This document shows positions 9,480 through 20,339 of a stretch of 64,000 nt of DNA, one piece after another (the stretch's first letter is position 1; the number at the start of each line of letters is the position of its first letter). Source of the DNA: Qipengyuania xiamenensis (GTDB taxonomy: Bacteria > Pseudomonadota > Alphaproteobacteria > Sphingomonadales > Sphingomonadaceae); contig NZ_JAIGNM010000001.1 in the NCBI RefSeq assembly GCF_019711495.1, positions 372,001 to 436,000 of the forward strand, written 5' to 3'. The position numbers and the translations under genes are program-made. Under the pieces are notes generated by a model. It had not been told where the DNA came from. It searched no databases and saw only the letters and a list, made by a program, of their open reading frames with translations.

Positions 9480-10396
9480 AAGCCCAGTCCGTCCTCGAAA
9501 CCATCGGCGGCACCCCGCATATCCGCCTCTCGCGCCTGTTCCCGGATCACGAAGTCTGGGTGAAGAGCGAGCGCGCCAATCCGGGCGGCTCGATTAAGGA
9601 CCGTATCGGCCTCGCCATGGTCGAAGACGCGGAGAAGTCGGGCAAGCTCAAGGCTGGCGGCACCATCATCGAGCCAACTAGCGGCAACACCGGTATCGGC
9701 CTTGCCATGGCCGCCGCGGTCAAGGGCTACAAACTAGTTCTGGTCATGCCCGAAAGCATGAGCCTCGAACGCCGCCGCCTGATGCTGGCCTATGGCGCGA
9801 CCTTCGACCTCACGCCCAAGGAAAAGGGCATGAAGGGCGCGATCGAACGTGCGCAGGAGCTGGTCGAGCAGACCGAGGGTGCATGGATGCCGAGCCAGTT
9901 CGACAATCCGTCGAACTACGAAGTTCACAAGCGCACCACGGCCAAGGAAATCCTCGCCGACTTCGCCGATAGCCCGATCGATGTGATGATCACCGGCGTC
10001 GGCACCGGCGGTCACCTCACCGGCTGCGCCGAAGTGCTCAAGGAAACGTGGAGCGGCATGAAAGCCTATGCCGTCGAGCCCACGCTCTCCCCCGTCATCA
10101 GCGGCGGCCAACCCGGTCCGCACCCGATCCAGGGCATCGGTGCCGGCTTCCTGCCTGCAAACCTCCACACGCAGGCGATCGACGGCGCGATCCAGGTCGA
10201 GCCTGAAGACGCCAAGGAATGGGCCCGCCGTTGCGCGGCAGAAGAAGGGCTCCTGATCGGCATCTCGAGCGGCGCGACGCTGGCAGCCATCGCCAAGAAG
10301 CTGCCCGAACTTCCCGCGGGCTCGCGGATCATGGGCTTCAATTACGATACGGGTGAGCGTTACCTGTCGGTGCCGGATTTCCTCCCTACCGAATAG
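9476..10396 (+). CDS. cysK: Cysteine synthase A (O-acetylserine sulfhydrylase)
   Basis: This 306-residue PLP enzyme makes cysteine from O-acetylserine and sulfide. The PLP lysine is Lys41 in NPGGSIKDR, the substrate-binding loop is TSGNTG (residues 68-73), and the phosphate-binding glycine loop is [15 protein letters not shown] near the C-terminus binds the pyridine ring. The length fits CysK/CysM-type enzymes. It is coupled to the MFS gene through a four-base ATGA overlap. It could in principle be the CysM isozyme, but the sequence pattern favours CysK. Confidence 0.93.
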   Translation: MKAQSVLETIGGTPHIRLSRLFPDHEVWVKSERANPGGSIKDRIGLAMVEDAEKSGKLKAGGTIIEPTSGNTGIGLAMAAAVKGYKLVLVMPESMSLERRRLMLAYGATFDLTPKEKGMKGAIERAQELVEQTEGAWMPSQFDNPSNYEVHKRTTAKEILADFADSPIDVMITGVGTGGHLTGCAEVLKETWSGMKAYAVEPTLSPVISGGQPGPHPIQGIGAGFLPANLHTQAIDGAIQVEPEDAKEWARRCAAEEGLLIGISSGATLAAIAKKLPELPAGSRIMGFNYDTGERYLSVPDFLPTE

Positions 10397-10439
10397 AGAC
10401 GTTTTCTACGAACGGTCCTCACCCGACCACCAAGGTATT

Positions 10440-10498
10440 GGCAGTCCTTCCTTTCTCTCGCTAACCCTTTGAAGGTTAGGGAACTGGGAGGGACTGCC
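10440..10498 (+). promoter_or_regulatory. Nested hairpin covering the ribosome-binding site of the S9 peptidase gene
   Basis: The outer stem pairs GGCAGTCC (10440-10447) with GGACTGCC (10491-10498). The inner stem pairs CTAACC (10461-10466) with GGTTAG (10474-10479). The GGGAGGGA ribosome site lies between the inner and outer 3' arms, directly before the ATG at 10501. No T-tract follows, so it is not a normal terminator. It may control translation. Confidence 0.4.
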
Positions 10499-10500
10499 CC

Positions 10501-12915
10501 ATGAAGAATTTCGTCAGCCTCGCGGCGCTTGCCGCGGCAACCGTCGCAACCCCGCTCGCCGCGCAGACGGCCTACGATACGCCGCCTGCCGCAATTGCCG
10601 ACATCGTCACCCGCGCACCCTCGCCCGGCGTGATGATCTCGCCCGATGGCAAGACGATGCTGCTGATGGAGCGCGAGGCGCTTCCTCCCGTGTCGGAACT
10701 CGCCAAGCCGATGGAGCGCCTGGCTGGCCTCCGGCTCGATGCCGCGATCAACGATCGGCACAATCCGCGCAATGTCGTCGGCCTGTCGCTGCAGGATATC
10801 GAGACCGGCGAAGTCCGCCGCGTGGCGCTTCCTGCCAATGCCGACATTTCTGACATGAACTGGTCGCCCGACGGGTCGAAAATCGTGTTCACCAACACGC
10901 TGGCCGATGGAATGGCGTTGATGGTGCTCGACATCGCGAGCGGCCAGGCGAAGACAGTCATGCGCAACGGCGTGAATGCGATTTTTGCAGAACCGCGCTG
11001 GACGCCCGATGGCGAGCTTCTCGTCCTGACCATTCCCGAAGGACGCGGTGCAAAGCCGGTTGAAAGCCTCACCCCGGTCGGCCCTGCCATCCAGGATGCG
11101 ACCGGCGGCGAAGAGGCTCAGACGCGCACCTACCAGGACCTGCTGAAGGACGCGCATGACGAAGCGACCTTCGAATGGCTCGTCACCAGCCAGCCCAAGC
11201 TGATCGATCCGGCAAGCGGCGAGGCACGCAACGTGCTGCCCGCGCGGATCTATACGGAAATCGCGCCCTCGCCCGACGGAAAATACCTCCTCGCCAGCTG
11301 GCTGGAGAAGCCGTTCTCCTATCAGGTCCCCTATTACCGTTTCCCGACGACGACTGCCGTCTTCACCGCCGATGGCGATCTGGTGCAGACGATTGCCGAA
11401 CAACCGCTGGCCGACAACCTTCCGGTCCAGGGTGTTCCCACAGGACGGCGGTCGGTGGGTTGGCATCCGAACGAGGGGTCGCTTCTTCTCTGGGCCGATG
11501 CGCAGGACGGCGGCGATCCGCGCGTCGAAACCGATGTGCGCGACGCTGTCTTCACGCTTTCCGCACCGTTCGACGGGACGCCGCGCGAGATTGCCAAGCT
11601 CGAAGACCGCTATTCCGGCTGGTTCGGGATGGAGAACACCGACGACATCATCCTGATCGATTACGACCGCGACACCCGCGAAGTTCGCCAGACATTGACG
11701 GATGTGACCGGCAACGATGCACCGCGTGTGCTCAACCTGCGCAATGTGCAGGACGCCTATGCCGATCCCGGCAATCCGATCTTCGTTCGCAATGAAGCGG
11801 GCTACGGCGTGGCCAAGGTCGAGGAAGGAACCATGCTGCTGTCCGGCATGGGAGCAAGCCCTGACGGCTATCGCCCCTTCCTCCGCCGTTTCGACATCGC
11901 GACCACCGAGACGACCGAGTTGTGGCGCAACGAAGGCGAAAGCTTCGAATATGTGATCGACCTCGCCGGCGACAGCGCGGATCGTTTCATCACCTATTAC
12001 GAAAGCCCGACCAACCCGGGTAATTTCCGTCTCCGCGAAGGCGATGCTGCCCGCTTCGTGACCGATTTCCCCGATCCGCACCCAGAGCTGAGCGGGATCG
12101 AGCGCGAGCTGATCACCTACAAGCGTGACGACGGTGTCGACCTCACTGCGACACTCTACCTGCCGCCGAACTACAAGGAAGGCGACAAGCTGCCAGTTGT
12201 CGTCTGGGCTTACCCGCGCGAGTTCAACAATGCTGCGACGGCTGGACAGGTCCGCGATTCCAACTACCGCTTCACGCGTGTCGGGGGCTATTCGCACCTC
12301 TTCTTCCTGATGCAGGGCTATGCCGTGCTCGACCGTGCTGCGATGCCGGTGATCGGCGACGATCCCGAAACGGTGAACGACACCTTCATCGAGCAGATCG
12401 TCGCCTCGGCACAGGCAGCCGTCGATGAAACCGTGCGTCGCGGGTTCGGCGACGGCAAACGTGTCGGTGTCGGCGGGCATAGCTACGGCGCATTCATGAC
12501 CGCACACCTGCTCGCGCAAAGCGACATCTTCCGTGCCGGCATCGCGCGTTCCGGCGCTTACAATCGCACGCTGACACCCTTCGGCTTCCAATCCGAGCGC
12601 CGCATTTTCTGGGATACGCCGGAGACCTATTACAAGCTGTCGCCGTTTATGGCCGCCAACAAGATCAACGAGCCGATGCTTCTGATCCACGGCGAGAAGG
12701 ACAACAATTCGGGTACCTTCCCGCAGCAGTCCGAGCGCATGTTTGCAGCAATCAAGGGAACGGGCGGAACGGCTCGCCTGGTCATGCTTCCGCATGAGAG
12801 TCATGGATATCGGGGCCGCGAAAGCGTGCTCCACACCTTGGCCGAGATGATCGACTGGTTCGACACCTATGTGAAGCCGGAAGAAGTGGCAGAGCCCGAT
12901 GTAGCTGCCGAGTAG
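10501..12915 (+). CDS. Secreted S9-family (prolyl oligopeptidase-like) peptidase
   Basis: This 804-residue serine peptidase begins with a Sec signal peptide (SLAALAAATVATPLAAQ, cleavage after AAQ or nearby). It has a long beta-propeller N-terminal part and a C-terminal alpha/beta-hydrolase domain. The catalytic triad is visible: Ser661 in GGHSYGAF, Asp734 in HGEKDNNSG and His768 in LPHESHGY. Such enzymes trim peptides or dipeptides in the periplasm. The start has a strong GGGAGGGA ribosome site set inside a nested hairpin. The gene stands alone and ends in a hairpin terminator. The family is sure; the exact specificity (dipeptidyl peptidase or acylaminoacyl peptidase) is not. Confidence 0.9.
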   Translation: MKNFVSLAALAAATVATPLAAQTAYDTPPAAIADIVTRAPSPGVMISPDGKTMLLMEREALPPVSELAKPMERLAGLRLDAAINDRHNPRNVVGLSLQDIETGEVRRVALPANADISDMNWSPDGSKIVFTNTLADGMALMVLDIASGQAKTVMRNGVNAIFAEPRWTPDGELLVLTIPEGRGAKPVESLTPVGPAIQDATGGEEAQTRTYQDLLKDAHDEATFEWLVTSQPKLIDPASGEARNVLPARIYTEIAPSPDGKYLLASWLEKPFSYQVPYYRFPTTTAVFTADGDLVQTIAEQPLADNLPVQGVPTGRRSVGWHPNEGSLLLWADAQDGGDPRVETDVRDAVFTLSAPFDGTPREIAKLEDRYSGWFGMENTDDIILIDYDRDTREVRQTLTDVTGNDAPRVLNLRNVQDAYADPGNPIFVRNEAGYGVAKVEEGTMLLSGMGASPDGYRPFLRRFDIATTETTELWRNEGESFEYVIDLAGDSADRFITYYESPTNPGNFRLREGDAARFVTDFPDPHPELSGIERELITYKRDDGVDLTATLYLPPNYKEGDKLPVVVWAYPREFNNAATAGQVRDSNYRFTRVGGYSHLFFLMQGYAVLDRAAMPVIGDDPETVNDTFIEQIVASAQAAVDETVRRGFGDGKRVGVGGHSYGAFMTAHLLAQSDIFRAGIARSGAYNRTLTPFGFQSERRIFWDTPETYYKLSPFMAANKINEPMLLIHGEKDNNSGTFPQQSERMFAAIKGTGGTARLVMLPHESHGYRGRESVLHTLAEMIDWFDTYVKPEEVAEPDVAAE

Positions 12916-12931
12916 AGGGCCGGACAAAAGA

Positions 12932-12963
12932 AAAGGGCGCCTCCGTCACCGGGGGCGCCCTTT
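12932..12963. terminator. Hairpin terminator after the S9 peptidase gene
   Basis: A 10-bp stem, AAAGGGCGCC (12932-12941) with GGCGCCCTTT (12954-12963), is flanked by A and T runs. It serves the rightward gene and probably also the leftward acyl-CoA dehydrogenase gene that ends at 12985. Confidence 0.8.
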
Positions 12964-12984
12964 CTTGTTGCTGTAGGCCTGTGC

Positions 12985-14790
12985 TTAGGCGGCAGTCGCG
13001 AACGCGTCCTCACCCAGCGCCATCAGGCTGTCGCTGCCAGCTTCGAGCTTGCGGCGCAGGGCGCCTGCGTCGGGCAGGTAGCGATCCATGTAGTAGCGCG
13101 CGGTGGCGAGCTTCTGTTCGTAGAACGCTTTCTCGTCGCCGGCACTGCCGACCTTGGCGGCGGCAACCTTGGCCATCTTCAGCCACATCAGGCCGAGCGT
13201 CACAATGCCCATGATGTGCATGTAGTGGTGAGCGCCAGCGCCGAGGTGGTTCGGGTTCTGCATCGCATTGTTCATGAACCACATGGTCGCGGCCTGCTGC
13301 TGGCCGAGAGCCTTTTCGAGCTGCTCAGCCATGTCTTTCAGTTCGTCGACTTCCTTCGCAGCGGCGATCTCGTCACCGACATGCTTGAAGAAGGCCTGCA
13401 CTGCCGCGCCGCCCTTCTGGGCGAGCTTGCGGCCGCAAAGGTCCATGGCCTGAACGCCGTTGGTGCCTTCATAGATCTGGGCAATACGGGCATCGCGGAC
13501 GAACTGGCTCATGCCCCATTCCTCGATGTAGCCGTGGCCGCCGAAGACCTGCTGCATGTTGGTTGCGACTTCATAGCCCTTGTCGGTGCCGTAGCCCTTG
13601 ATGACCGGGGTCATCAGGCCGAGCAGGAGGTCTGCCTGCTCACGCTCTTCCTCGGTCTGCGCCTTGTGCGTCAGGTCGACCAGCAGGCCGCCCCACAGGG
13701 CGAGCGCGCGCATGGATTCGGTGAATGCCTTGGCGTCCATCAGCATGCGGCGAACGTCAGGGTGGACGAAGATCGGATCGGCCTGTGCCTCGGGCTCCGC
13801 CGGACCGGTCAGCGCGCGGCCCTGACGGCGGTCGAGCGCATAGGCGACGGCGTTCTGGTAGGCGACTTCGGCCTGGCTGAGGCCCTGGATGCCGACGCCG
13901 AGGCGCGCGGCGTTCATCATGATGAACATGGCGGCGAGACCCTTGTTCTCCTCGCCGACCATCCAGCCCTTGGCGCCGTCATAGTTGAGCACGCATGTCG
14001 AGTTGCCGTGGATGCCCATCTTGTGTTCGATCGAGCCGCACATCACGCCATTGCGCTCACCAGGAGTGCCATCCTCGTTCACGATGAACTTCGGCACGAC
14101 GAAGAGCGAGATGCCCTTCGTGCTGTCGGGCGCACCCGGCGTCTTGGCGAGGACGAGGTGAATGATGTTCTCGCTCATGTCGTGTTCGCCGGCCGAGATG
14201 AAAATCTTCGTACCGGTGATCGCGTAGCTGCCGTCAGACTGCGGCTCGGCCTTGGTGCGGATCATGCCAAGATCGGTGCCGCAATGCGGCTCGGTCAGGT
14301 TCATGGTGCCGGTCCATTCGCCCGAGACCATCTTCGGCAGGTACATGGCCTTCTGTTCGTCCGAACCCTTGGCGACCAGCGCGGAGATCGCGCCATTGGT
14401 GAGACCGGGATACATGCCGAAAGCCTGGTTCGCGCTGGAGATGAATTCTTCCATCACGAAGCCGAGAACGTGCGGCATGCCCTGTCCGCCGAACTCTTCC
14501 GAATGGGCCAACGTGCCCCAGCCCGCTTCACGGAACTGGTCGAAAGCTTCCTTGAATCCCGGAGGCGTCGTCACCGAGCCATCGTCATTGCGTACGCAGC
14601 CATGCTCGTCGCCAACGCGATTGAGCGGTGCGAGAACCTCGGCGCAGAACTTGCCGCCTTCGTTGATGACCGCATCGGTCACATCGTCGGTCGCCATTTC
14701 GAAACCGGGAAGGTTGCTGTAATTCGCGAGCTCAAGGACTTCATTGATGATGAAGCGCGTGTCACGGGTGGGAGCGGTATAGGTGGGCAT
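12985..14790 (-). CDS. Acyl-CoA dehydrogenase, long form with extra C-terminal domain
   Basis: This 601-residue FAD enzyme introduces a double bond into an acyl-CoA. Visible features are [13 protein letters not shown] and [10 protein letters not shown] around the flavin and substrate sites, [21 protein letters not shown], and the active-site region [13 protein letters not shown] with the candidate catalytic Glu. The length and the helical extension after the core (from about residue 470) match the acyl-CoA dehydrogenase C-terminal (DmdC-type) group rather than the 380-residue short forms. It sits just downstream of a MerR-type regulator on the same strand, a pairing seen in alphaproteobacterial fatty-acid degradation genes. 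Chain-length preference cannot be read from the sequence. Confidence 0.92.
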   Translation of the reverse strand: MPTYTAPTRDTRFIINEVLELANYSNLPGFEMATDDVTDAVINEGGKFCAEVLAPLNRVGDEHGCVRNDDGSVTTPPGFKEAFDQFREAGWGTLAHSEEFGGQGMPHVLGFVMEEFISSANQAFGMYPGLTNGAISALVAKGSDEQKAMYLPKMVSGEWTGTMNLTEPHCGTDLGMIRTKAEPQSDGSYAITGTKIFISAGEHDMSENIIHLVLAKTPGAPDSTKGISLFVVPKFIVNEDGTPGERNGVMCGSIEHKMGIHGNSTCVLNYDGAKGWMVGEENKGLAAMFIMMNAARLGVGIQGLSQAEVAYQNAVAYALDRRQGRALTGPAEPEAQADPIFVHPDVRRMLMDAKAFTESMRALALWGGLLVDLTHKAQTEEEREQADLLLGLMTPVIKGYGTDKGYEVATNMQQVFGGHGYIEEWGMSQFVRDARIAQIYEGTNGVQAMDLCGRKLAQKGGAAVQAFFKHVGDEIAAAKEVDELKDMAEQLEKALGQQQAATMWFMNNAMQNPNHLGAGAHHYMHIMGIVTLGLMWLKMAKVAAAKVGSAGDEKAFYEQKLATARYYMDRYLPDAGALRRKLEAGSDSLMALGEDAFATAA

Positions 14791-14847
14791 TACATGTCCT
14801 TGGAGAGAGTGTCGTTAAGGCGGCAACTCGCCGGGGAGGGTTTTGGT

Positions 14848-15291
14848 TCAGTCGAGCTGGTCTTCGACGAGCGAGATGAACTCCGACAGTTCCTTGATCG
14901 AACTGTCGATGTCCGCACGCTGCGCCTTGAGCTTGGCGACGTGTTTCCTGCATTTCTCGAGGGTAACGCGGCGCTGTTCGGCCCGGCCGTCGTCGAGATC
15001 GTAGAGATCAATCATCTCACGGATTTCGGTAAGCGAGAAGCCGACATTCTTGGCGCGCATGATCCATGCAAGACGCGCACGATCGCGCTTGGAATAGATA
15101 CGCGTCAAACCCACACGCGACGGGGCAATCAGCCCTTCGTCTTCGTAGAAGCGCAGCGCACGCGCCGTGCAACCGAACTCGCTGGTCAGGTCCGAGATCG
15201 AAAACTGTTCGCGTTCAAGCTTGTCGGGCCGGTCGAGATGCGCGCCGGCGTGGCGGCGATCCTTATCGGCGTTTGGAAGCGGCTGATTCAT
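14848..15291 (-). CDS. MerR-family transcriptional regulator
   Basis: This 147-residue protein has an N-terminal winged-helix MerR domain after a polar 30-residue tail. Its signature is FSISDLTSEFGCTARALRFYEDEGL, followed by an R-Y-S-KRDRARL wing. A C-terminal coiled-coil (about residues 100-145) provides dimerisation. No metal-binding cysteine pair is visible in the effector region. It resembles the LiuR-like regulators that control acyl-CoA catabolism, in keeping with the acyl-CoA dehydrogenase gene 57 bp downstream. The start is ATG 15291; a small in-frame extension upstream has no support. Confidence 0.85.
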   Translation of the reverse strand: MNQPLPNADKDRRHAGAHLDRPDKLEREQFSISDLTSEFGCTARALRFYEDEGLIAPSRVGLTRIYSKRDRARLAWIMRAKNVGFSLTEIREMIDLYDLDDGRAEQRRVTLEKCRKHVAKLKAQRADIDSSIKELSEFISLVEDQLD

Positions 15292-15323
15292 ACCGCTTCC
15301 ATAGTGCAACGTTTACGTAAGCG

Positions 15324-15698
15324 TCAAGACTTGACGGGTTGGAGAATGCCGTCTTCCAGCCTGCGATAGAAACAGCTGGTCGCGCCCGTATGACAGGTGG
15401 GACCGGCAGGCCGGCAGCGCAGAACGATCGCATCCTGGTCGCAGTCTACGAGCATTTCTTCCACCTTCAGGACGTTCCCCGAGCTCTCACCCTTCTTCCA
15501 CAGTTTCCCGCGCGACCGCGAATGGAAGTGCGCCTCACCCGTCTGCTGCGTCGCGGAGAGCGCCTCCTGGTCCATGAAGGCCACCATCAGGACAGCACCG
15601 GTTTCGGCATCGGTGACGACGGCACTCAGCAGGCCCTTGTCGTCGAACTTCGGCATGAACTGCGTGCCGGTTTCGCGATCGGATTGCGTCTCGGACAA
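15324..15698 (-). CDS. hisI: Phosphoribosyl-AMP cyclohydrolase
   Basis: This roughly 124-residue enzyme carries out the third step of histidine synthesis, opening the purine ring of phosphoribosyl-AMP. The metal and catalytic residues are in VDCDQDA and [12 protein letters not shown], and the block [11 protein letters not shown] is conserved. A TTG start at 15698 with GGAG just upstream gives the best-fitting length. ATG 15656 (MPKFDDKG) is an alternative. The open frame continues upstream to 15824 but those residues look unrelated. The gene stands alone, away from other his genes. Confidence 0.88.
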   Translation of the reverse strand: MSETQSDRETGTQFMPKFDDKGLLSAVVTDAETGAVLMVAFMDQEALSATQQTGEAHFHSRSRGKLWKKGESSGNVLKVEEMLVDCDQDAIVLRCRPAGPTCHTGATSCFYRRLEDGILQPVKS

Positions 15699-15829
15699 TG
15701 TTGGCTCCGGTTTTTGTATATTTACGACATCTTGTTGCAGGATAACCACAAGCGGGTCTCGAAATCGAACATAGGGCCACAAGGCTGTTGGAGGAATGCC
15801 CGATTTGGGAGAGAACGCTCTCACAGGTC

Positions 15830-16042
15830 ATGTGAGGCCTGTCCACCGGAACATGTGGTGCCGAAGAGTGCCAGGTTCAGGGGGTCCCGGGTCCGCAGCC
15901 GCATGGGGGTTTAAGTGCGGCGCACCCGGTAACGATGAGGGATAGGGCCTGGTGCTAGCTGGGGGGCAAGCACCAACGTCGCAAGACAGGTCCGGTGAAT
16001 TTCGTCACGTGGCGCCCGGGGTCTTCGGACTCCGGGCGTTTC
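15830..16042 (+). ncRNA. Candidate structured non-coding RNA, family unassigned
   Basis: This gene-free stretch lies between two leftward genes and holds dense base pairing ending in a rightward terminator. Stems seen: CTCACA/TGTGAG (15829-15845 region); GGCCTGTC (15836-15843) with GACAGGTC (15985-15992) as a possible closing stem; CCAGG with CCTGG; CCGGGT with ACCCGG around a GCCGCA/TGCGGC hairpin; and a side hairpin GGTGCT/AGCACC (about 15950-15971). The competing pairing CACCGGA/TCCGGTG is also possible. A core of about 155 nt with a closing stem, a long hairpin and a side hairpin would suit a 6S-type RNA. I do not recognise diagnostic 6S, SRP, tmRNA or riboswitch sequence, so the family is left open. 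Confidence 0.5.
16013..16038 (+). terminator. Terminator of the candidate RNA
   Basis: An 11-bp stem (16013-16023 with 16028-16038, one G-T pair) is closed by a TTCG tetraloop. The T-rich stretch follows on the plus strand (TTTCGTTT) and not on the minus strand. It therefore ends a rightward transcript although both flanking genes run leftward. Confidence 0.75.
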
Positions 16043-16044
16043 GT

Positions 16045-16845
16045 TTATGCGGCGTGGTCCAGAGCTTCGTCAAGGACTCTCGCAAAGCACGCGATCACGA
16101 CTGACTTGGCCCCTGCTCTCTTGAGCGCCTTCACACATGCCGTGCTTGTTGCACCGCTCGTCAGCACGTCATCGACCAAGAGGATGTGCCTCCCTTTGAC
16201 AACCGGTCTGGCAACTTCGATTGCACCTGCAAGGACCTTGGCCCGCGCCTTCGCTCCCATTCCGCCGAGGCTCGGAGTCCGTTTCGTCCGCTTCAGTCCA
16301 TCGACGAGAAGTTCGCCACAGCCGATCTTTTCCAGCTCACGCGCGAGCAATGCCGCCTGGTTGAAACCTCTCTGCCACTGACGCCAGCGGTGCAATGGCA
16401 CCAGAATGATCAATCGCTCTTCGTCACTTTCAGGAAGGCGCGCGCTGATCATGCGAGCCAGCAAGGGCGCCAGCGCAATCCTCTTGCCATGCTTGAATGC
16501 GAGCACAAGCTTGCGTGACGTGTCGGTATACAGCGTGCCCGCCGCGATACCGTCGTGCGCCGGCGGGGACCCAAGACATGGAGCGCAGATCGCATCCCCT
16601 TGGGGACCGCTTTCCCCGAACGGACGCTGGCAGCTTGAACAACTCGGATCACCGGGAATAGCGAGGCCCGACCAGCACACCGCGCAAAGCCCTCCATGTT
16701 CGCCCACTCCGTCGCCGCAGGCTGGGCACCTTGGTGGGTAAACGAGATCGATGAGCGGGGCGATTCCCTCCCCGATGGTCCGGCGCAGTTTGGTTACTCT
16801 CCCCACAAGGTCTTGCTGCACCGCTTGCAAGGTCGATGCAAGCAC
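16045..16845 (-). CDS. ComF-family phosphoribosyltransferase-like protein
   Basis: This 266-residue protein has an N-terminal four-cysteine zinc finger region (PPRCPACGDG...LCAVCW, then CSSCQRPF and CAPC) and a C-terminal type I PRTase fold with the signature ILLVDDVLTSGAT. ComF/GntX proteins take part in DNA uptake in competent bacteria and in DNA handling elsewhere; the enzymatic reaction is not established. It is divergent from the methyltransferase gene with only 15 bp between the starts, an arrangement common in alphaproteobacteria. Confidence 0.88.
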   Translation of the reverse strand: MLASTLQAVQQDLVGRVTKLRRTIGEGIAPLIDLVYPPRCPACGDGVGEHGGLCAVCWSGLAIPGDPSCSSCQRPFGESGPQGDAICAPCLGSPPAHDGIAAGTLYTDTSRKLVLAFKHGKRIALAPLLARMISARLPESDEERLIILVPLHRWRQWQRGFNQAALLARELEKIGCGELLVDGLKRTKRTPSLGGMGAKARAKVLAGAIEVARPVVKGRHILLVDDVLTSGATSTACVKALKRAGAKSVVIACFARVLDEALDHAA

Positions 16846-16860
16846 GGCAGGTCCCGCCGC

Positions 16861-17615
16861 ATGGATTCGCAGGCCCCTCCCCGCATCTTCAGTCGCAACC
16901 GTCGCCGTGCTGGACTACGCCGCGCGCTGGTTCGCCAGTCACAGCGCGATGCGGCGCGTTACGTCCTTCAGGACATGGTCGACGATGTGCTCGACCGGCT
17001 CGAATTCATGCGCTTCGAACCGGCTCGCGTTCTCGTGATCGGGGACTGGACAGATACGCTCGCGCTATCACTGCGCGGACGCGGGTCCGATGTTGTCGAG
17101 GGAAGCGTGAGCACGATCGATGAGGAATTGCCGCTCGACGGCGCTCCCTTCGATTTGATCGTAAGCCTTGCCTCGCTGGACCGCGTCAATGACCTTCCGG
17201 GTGCACTGCTCCACATGCGGAGCGCGCTGGCGGACGATGGCATCATGATCGCCAGCATTATCGGTGCCGGAAGCCTTGCGAACCTGCGCCGCGCGATGAT
17301 CGCGGCGGAGCCCGACAGGCCTGCGGCGCGCATGCATCCGCTGGTCGACAATTCGGCCGCTTCGGCCCTGATGCAGCGCGCCCTGTTCAAGCGGCAGGTG
17401 GTCGACAGTCACAGCCTCGAGGTTTCCTTCGGCTCGCTCGACAGGCTGGTGTCCGACCTGCGGGATCAGGGGCTTGGATCGAGCCTTTCCAATCCCGCTC
17501 CGCCGTTGGGCAAAGCCGCTTTGGAACGGGCCAGAAGTGCTTTCCTGACGGCCGCCAATGCGCAGGATCGAGTGATCGAAACCTTCGAGGTTCTTACACT
17601 AACCGGCTGGAAGAA

Positions 17616-17619
<4 letters not shown>
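16861..17619 (+). CDS. BioC/NDUFAF5-like SAM-dependent methyltransferase family protein
   Basis: This 252-residue protein has a Rossmann-type methyltransferase core with an atypical glycine-poor motif I (VLVIGDWTDTLAL), then PFDLIVSLASLDRVNDLPGAL as motif IV and post-motif regions. This layout matches the proteins next to comF in alphaproteobacteria that resemble NDUFAF5, an assembly factor that hydroxylates an arginine of a respiratory complex I subunit. Whether this protein methylates or hydroxylates is unknown. ATG 16861 is chosen because an upstream extension would overlap the divergent comF gene. Its stop codon interlocks with that of ppdK on the other strand. Confidence 0.75.
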
Positions 17620-20282
<2,663 letters not shown>

Positions 20283-20339
20283 CAACGCAATTCCTACAGC
20301 TTGGAACGCTTGGAACAGTGTCCAGGCGAAGTAATTTGG

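Noticed and set aside
10360..12927. Open frame of 855 codons opposite the S9 peptidase gene
   Set aside because: Shadow of a gene with signal peptide and complete triad; its own product is Arg/His-rich and unlike any protein.
13216..15369. Open frame of 717 codons opposite the acyl-CoA dehydrogenase and MerR genes
   Set aside because: It runs over two separate real genes and has no motif.
15699..15824. Longer N-terminus of HisI
   Set aside because: The added residues are not HisI-like and there is no ribosome site, whereas TTG 15698 has GGAG before it.
15830..16042. SRP 4.5S RNA, tmRNA, RNase P RNA or a known riboswitch
   Set aside because: The GGAAGGAAGCAGC loop of SRP RNA, the tRNA-like end of tmRNA, the RNase P core and TPP, FMN, cobalamin or glycine cores are all missing. 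Only a short CAGGTCCGG match was seen.
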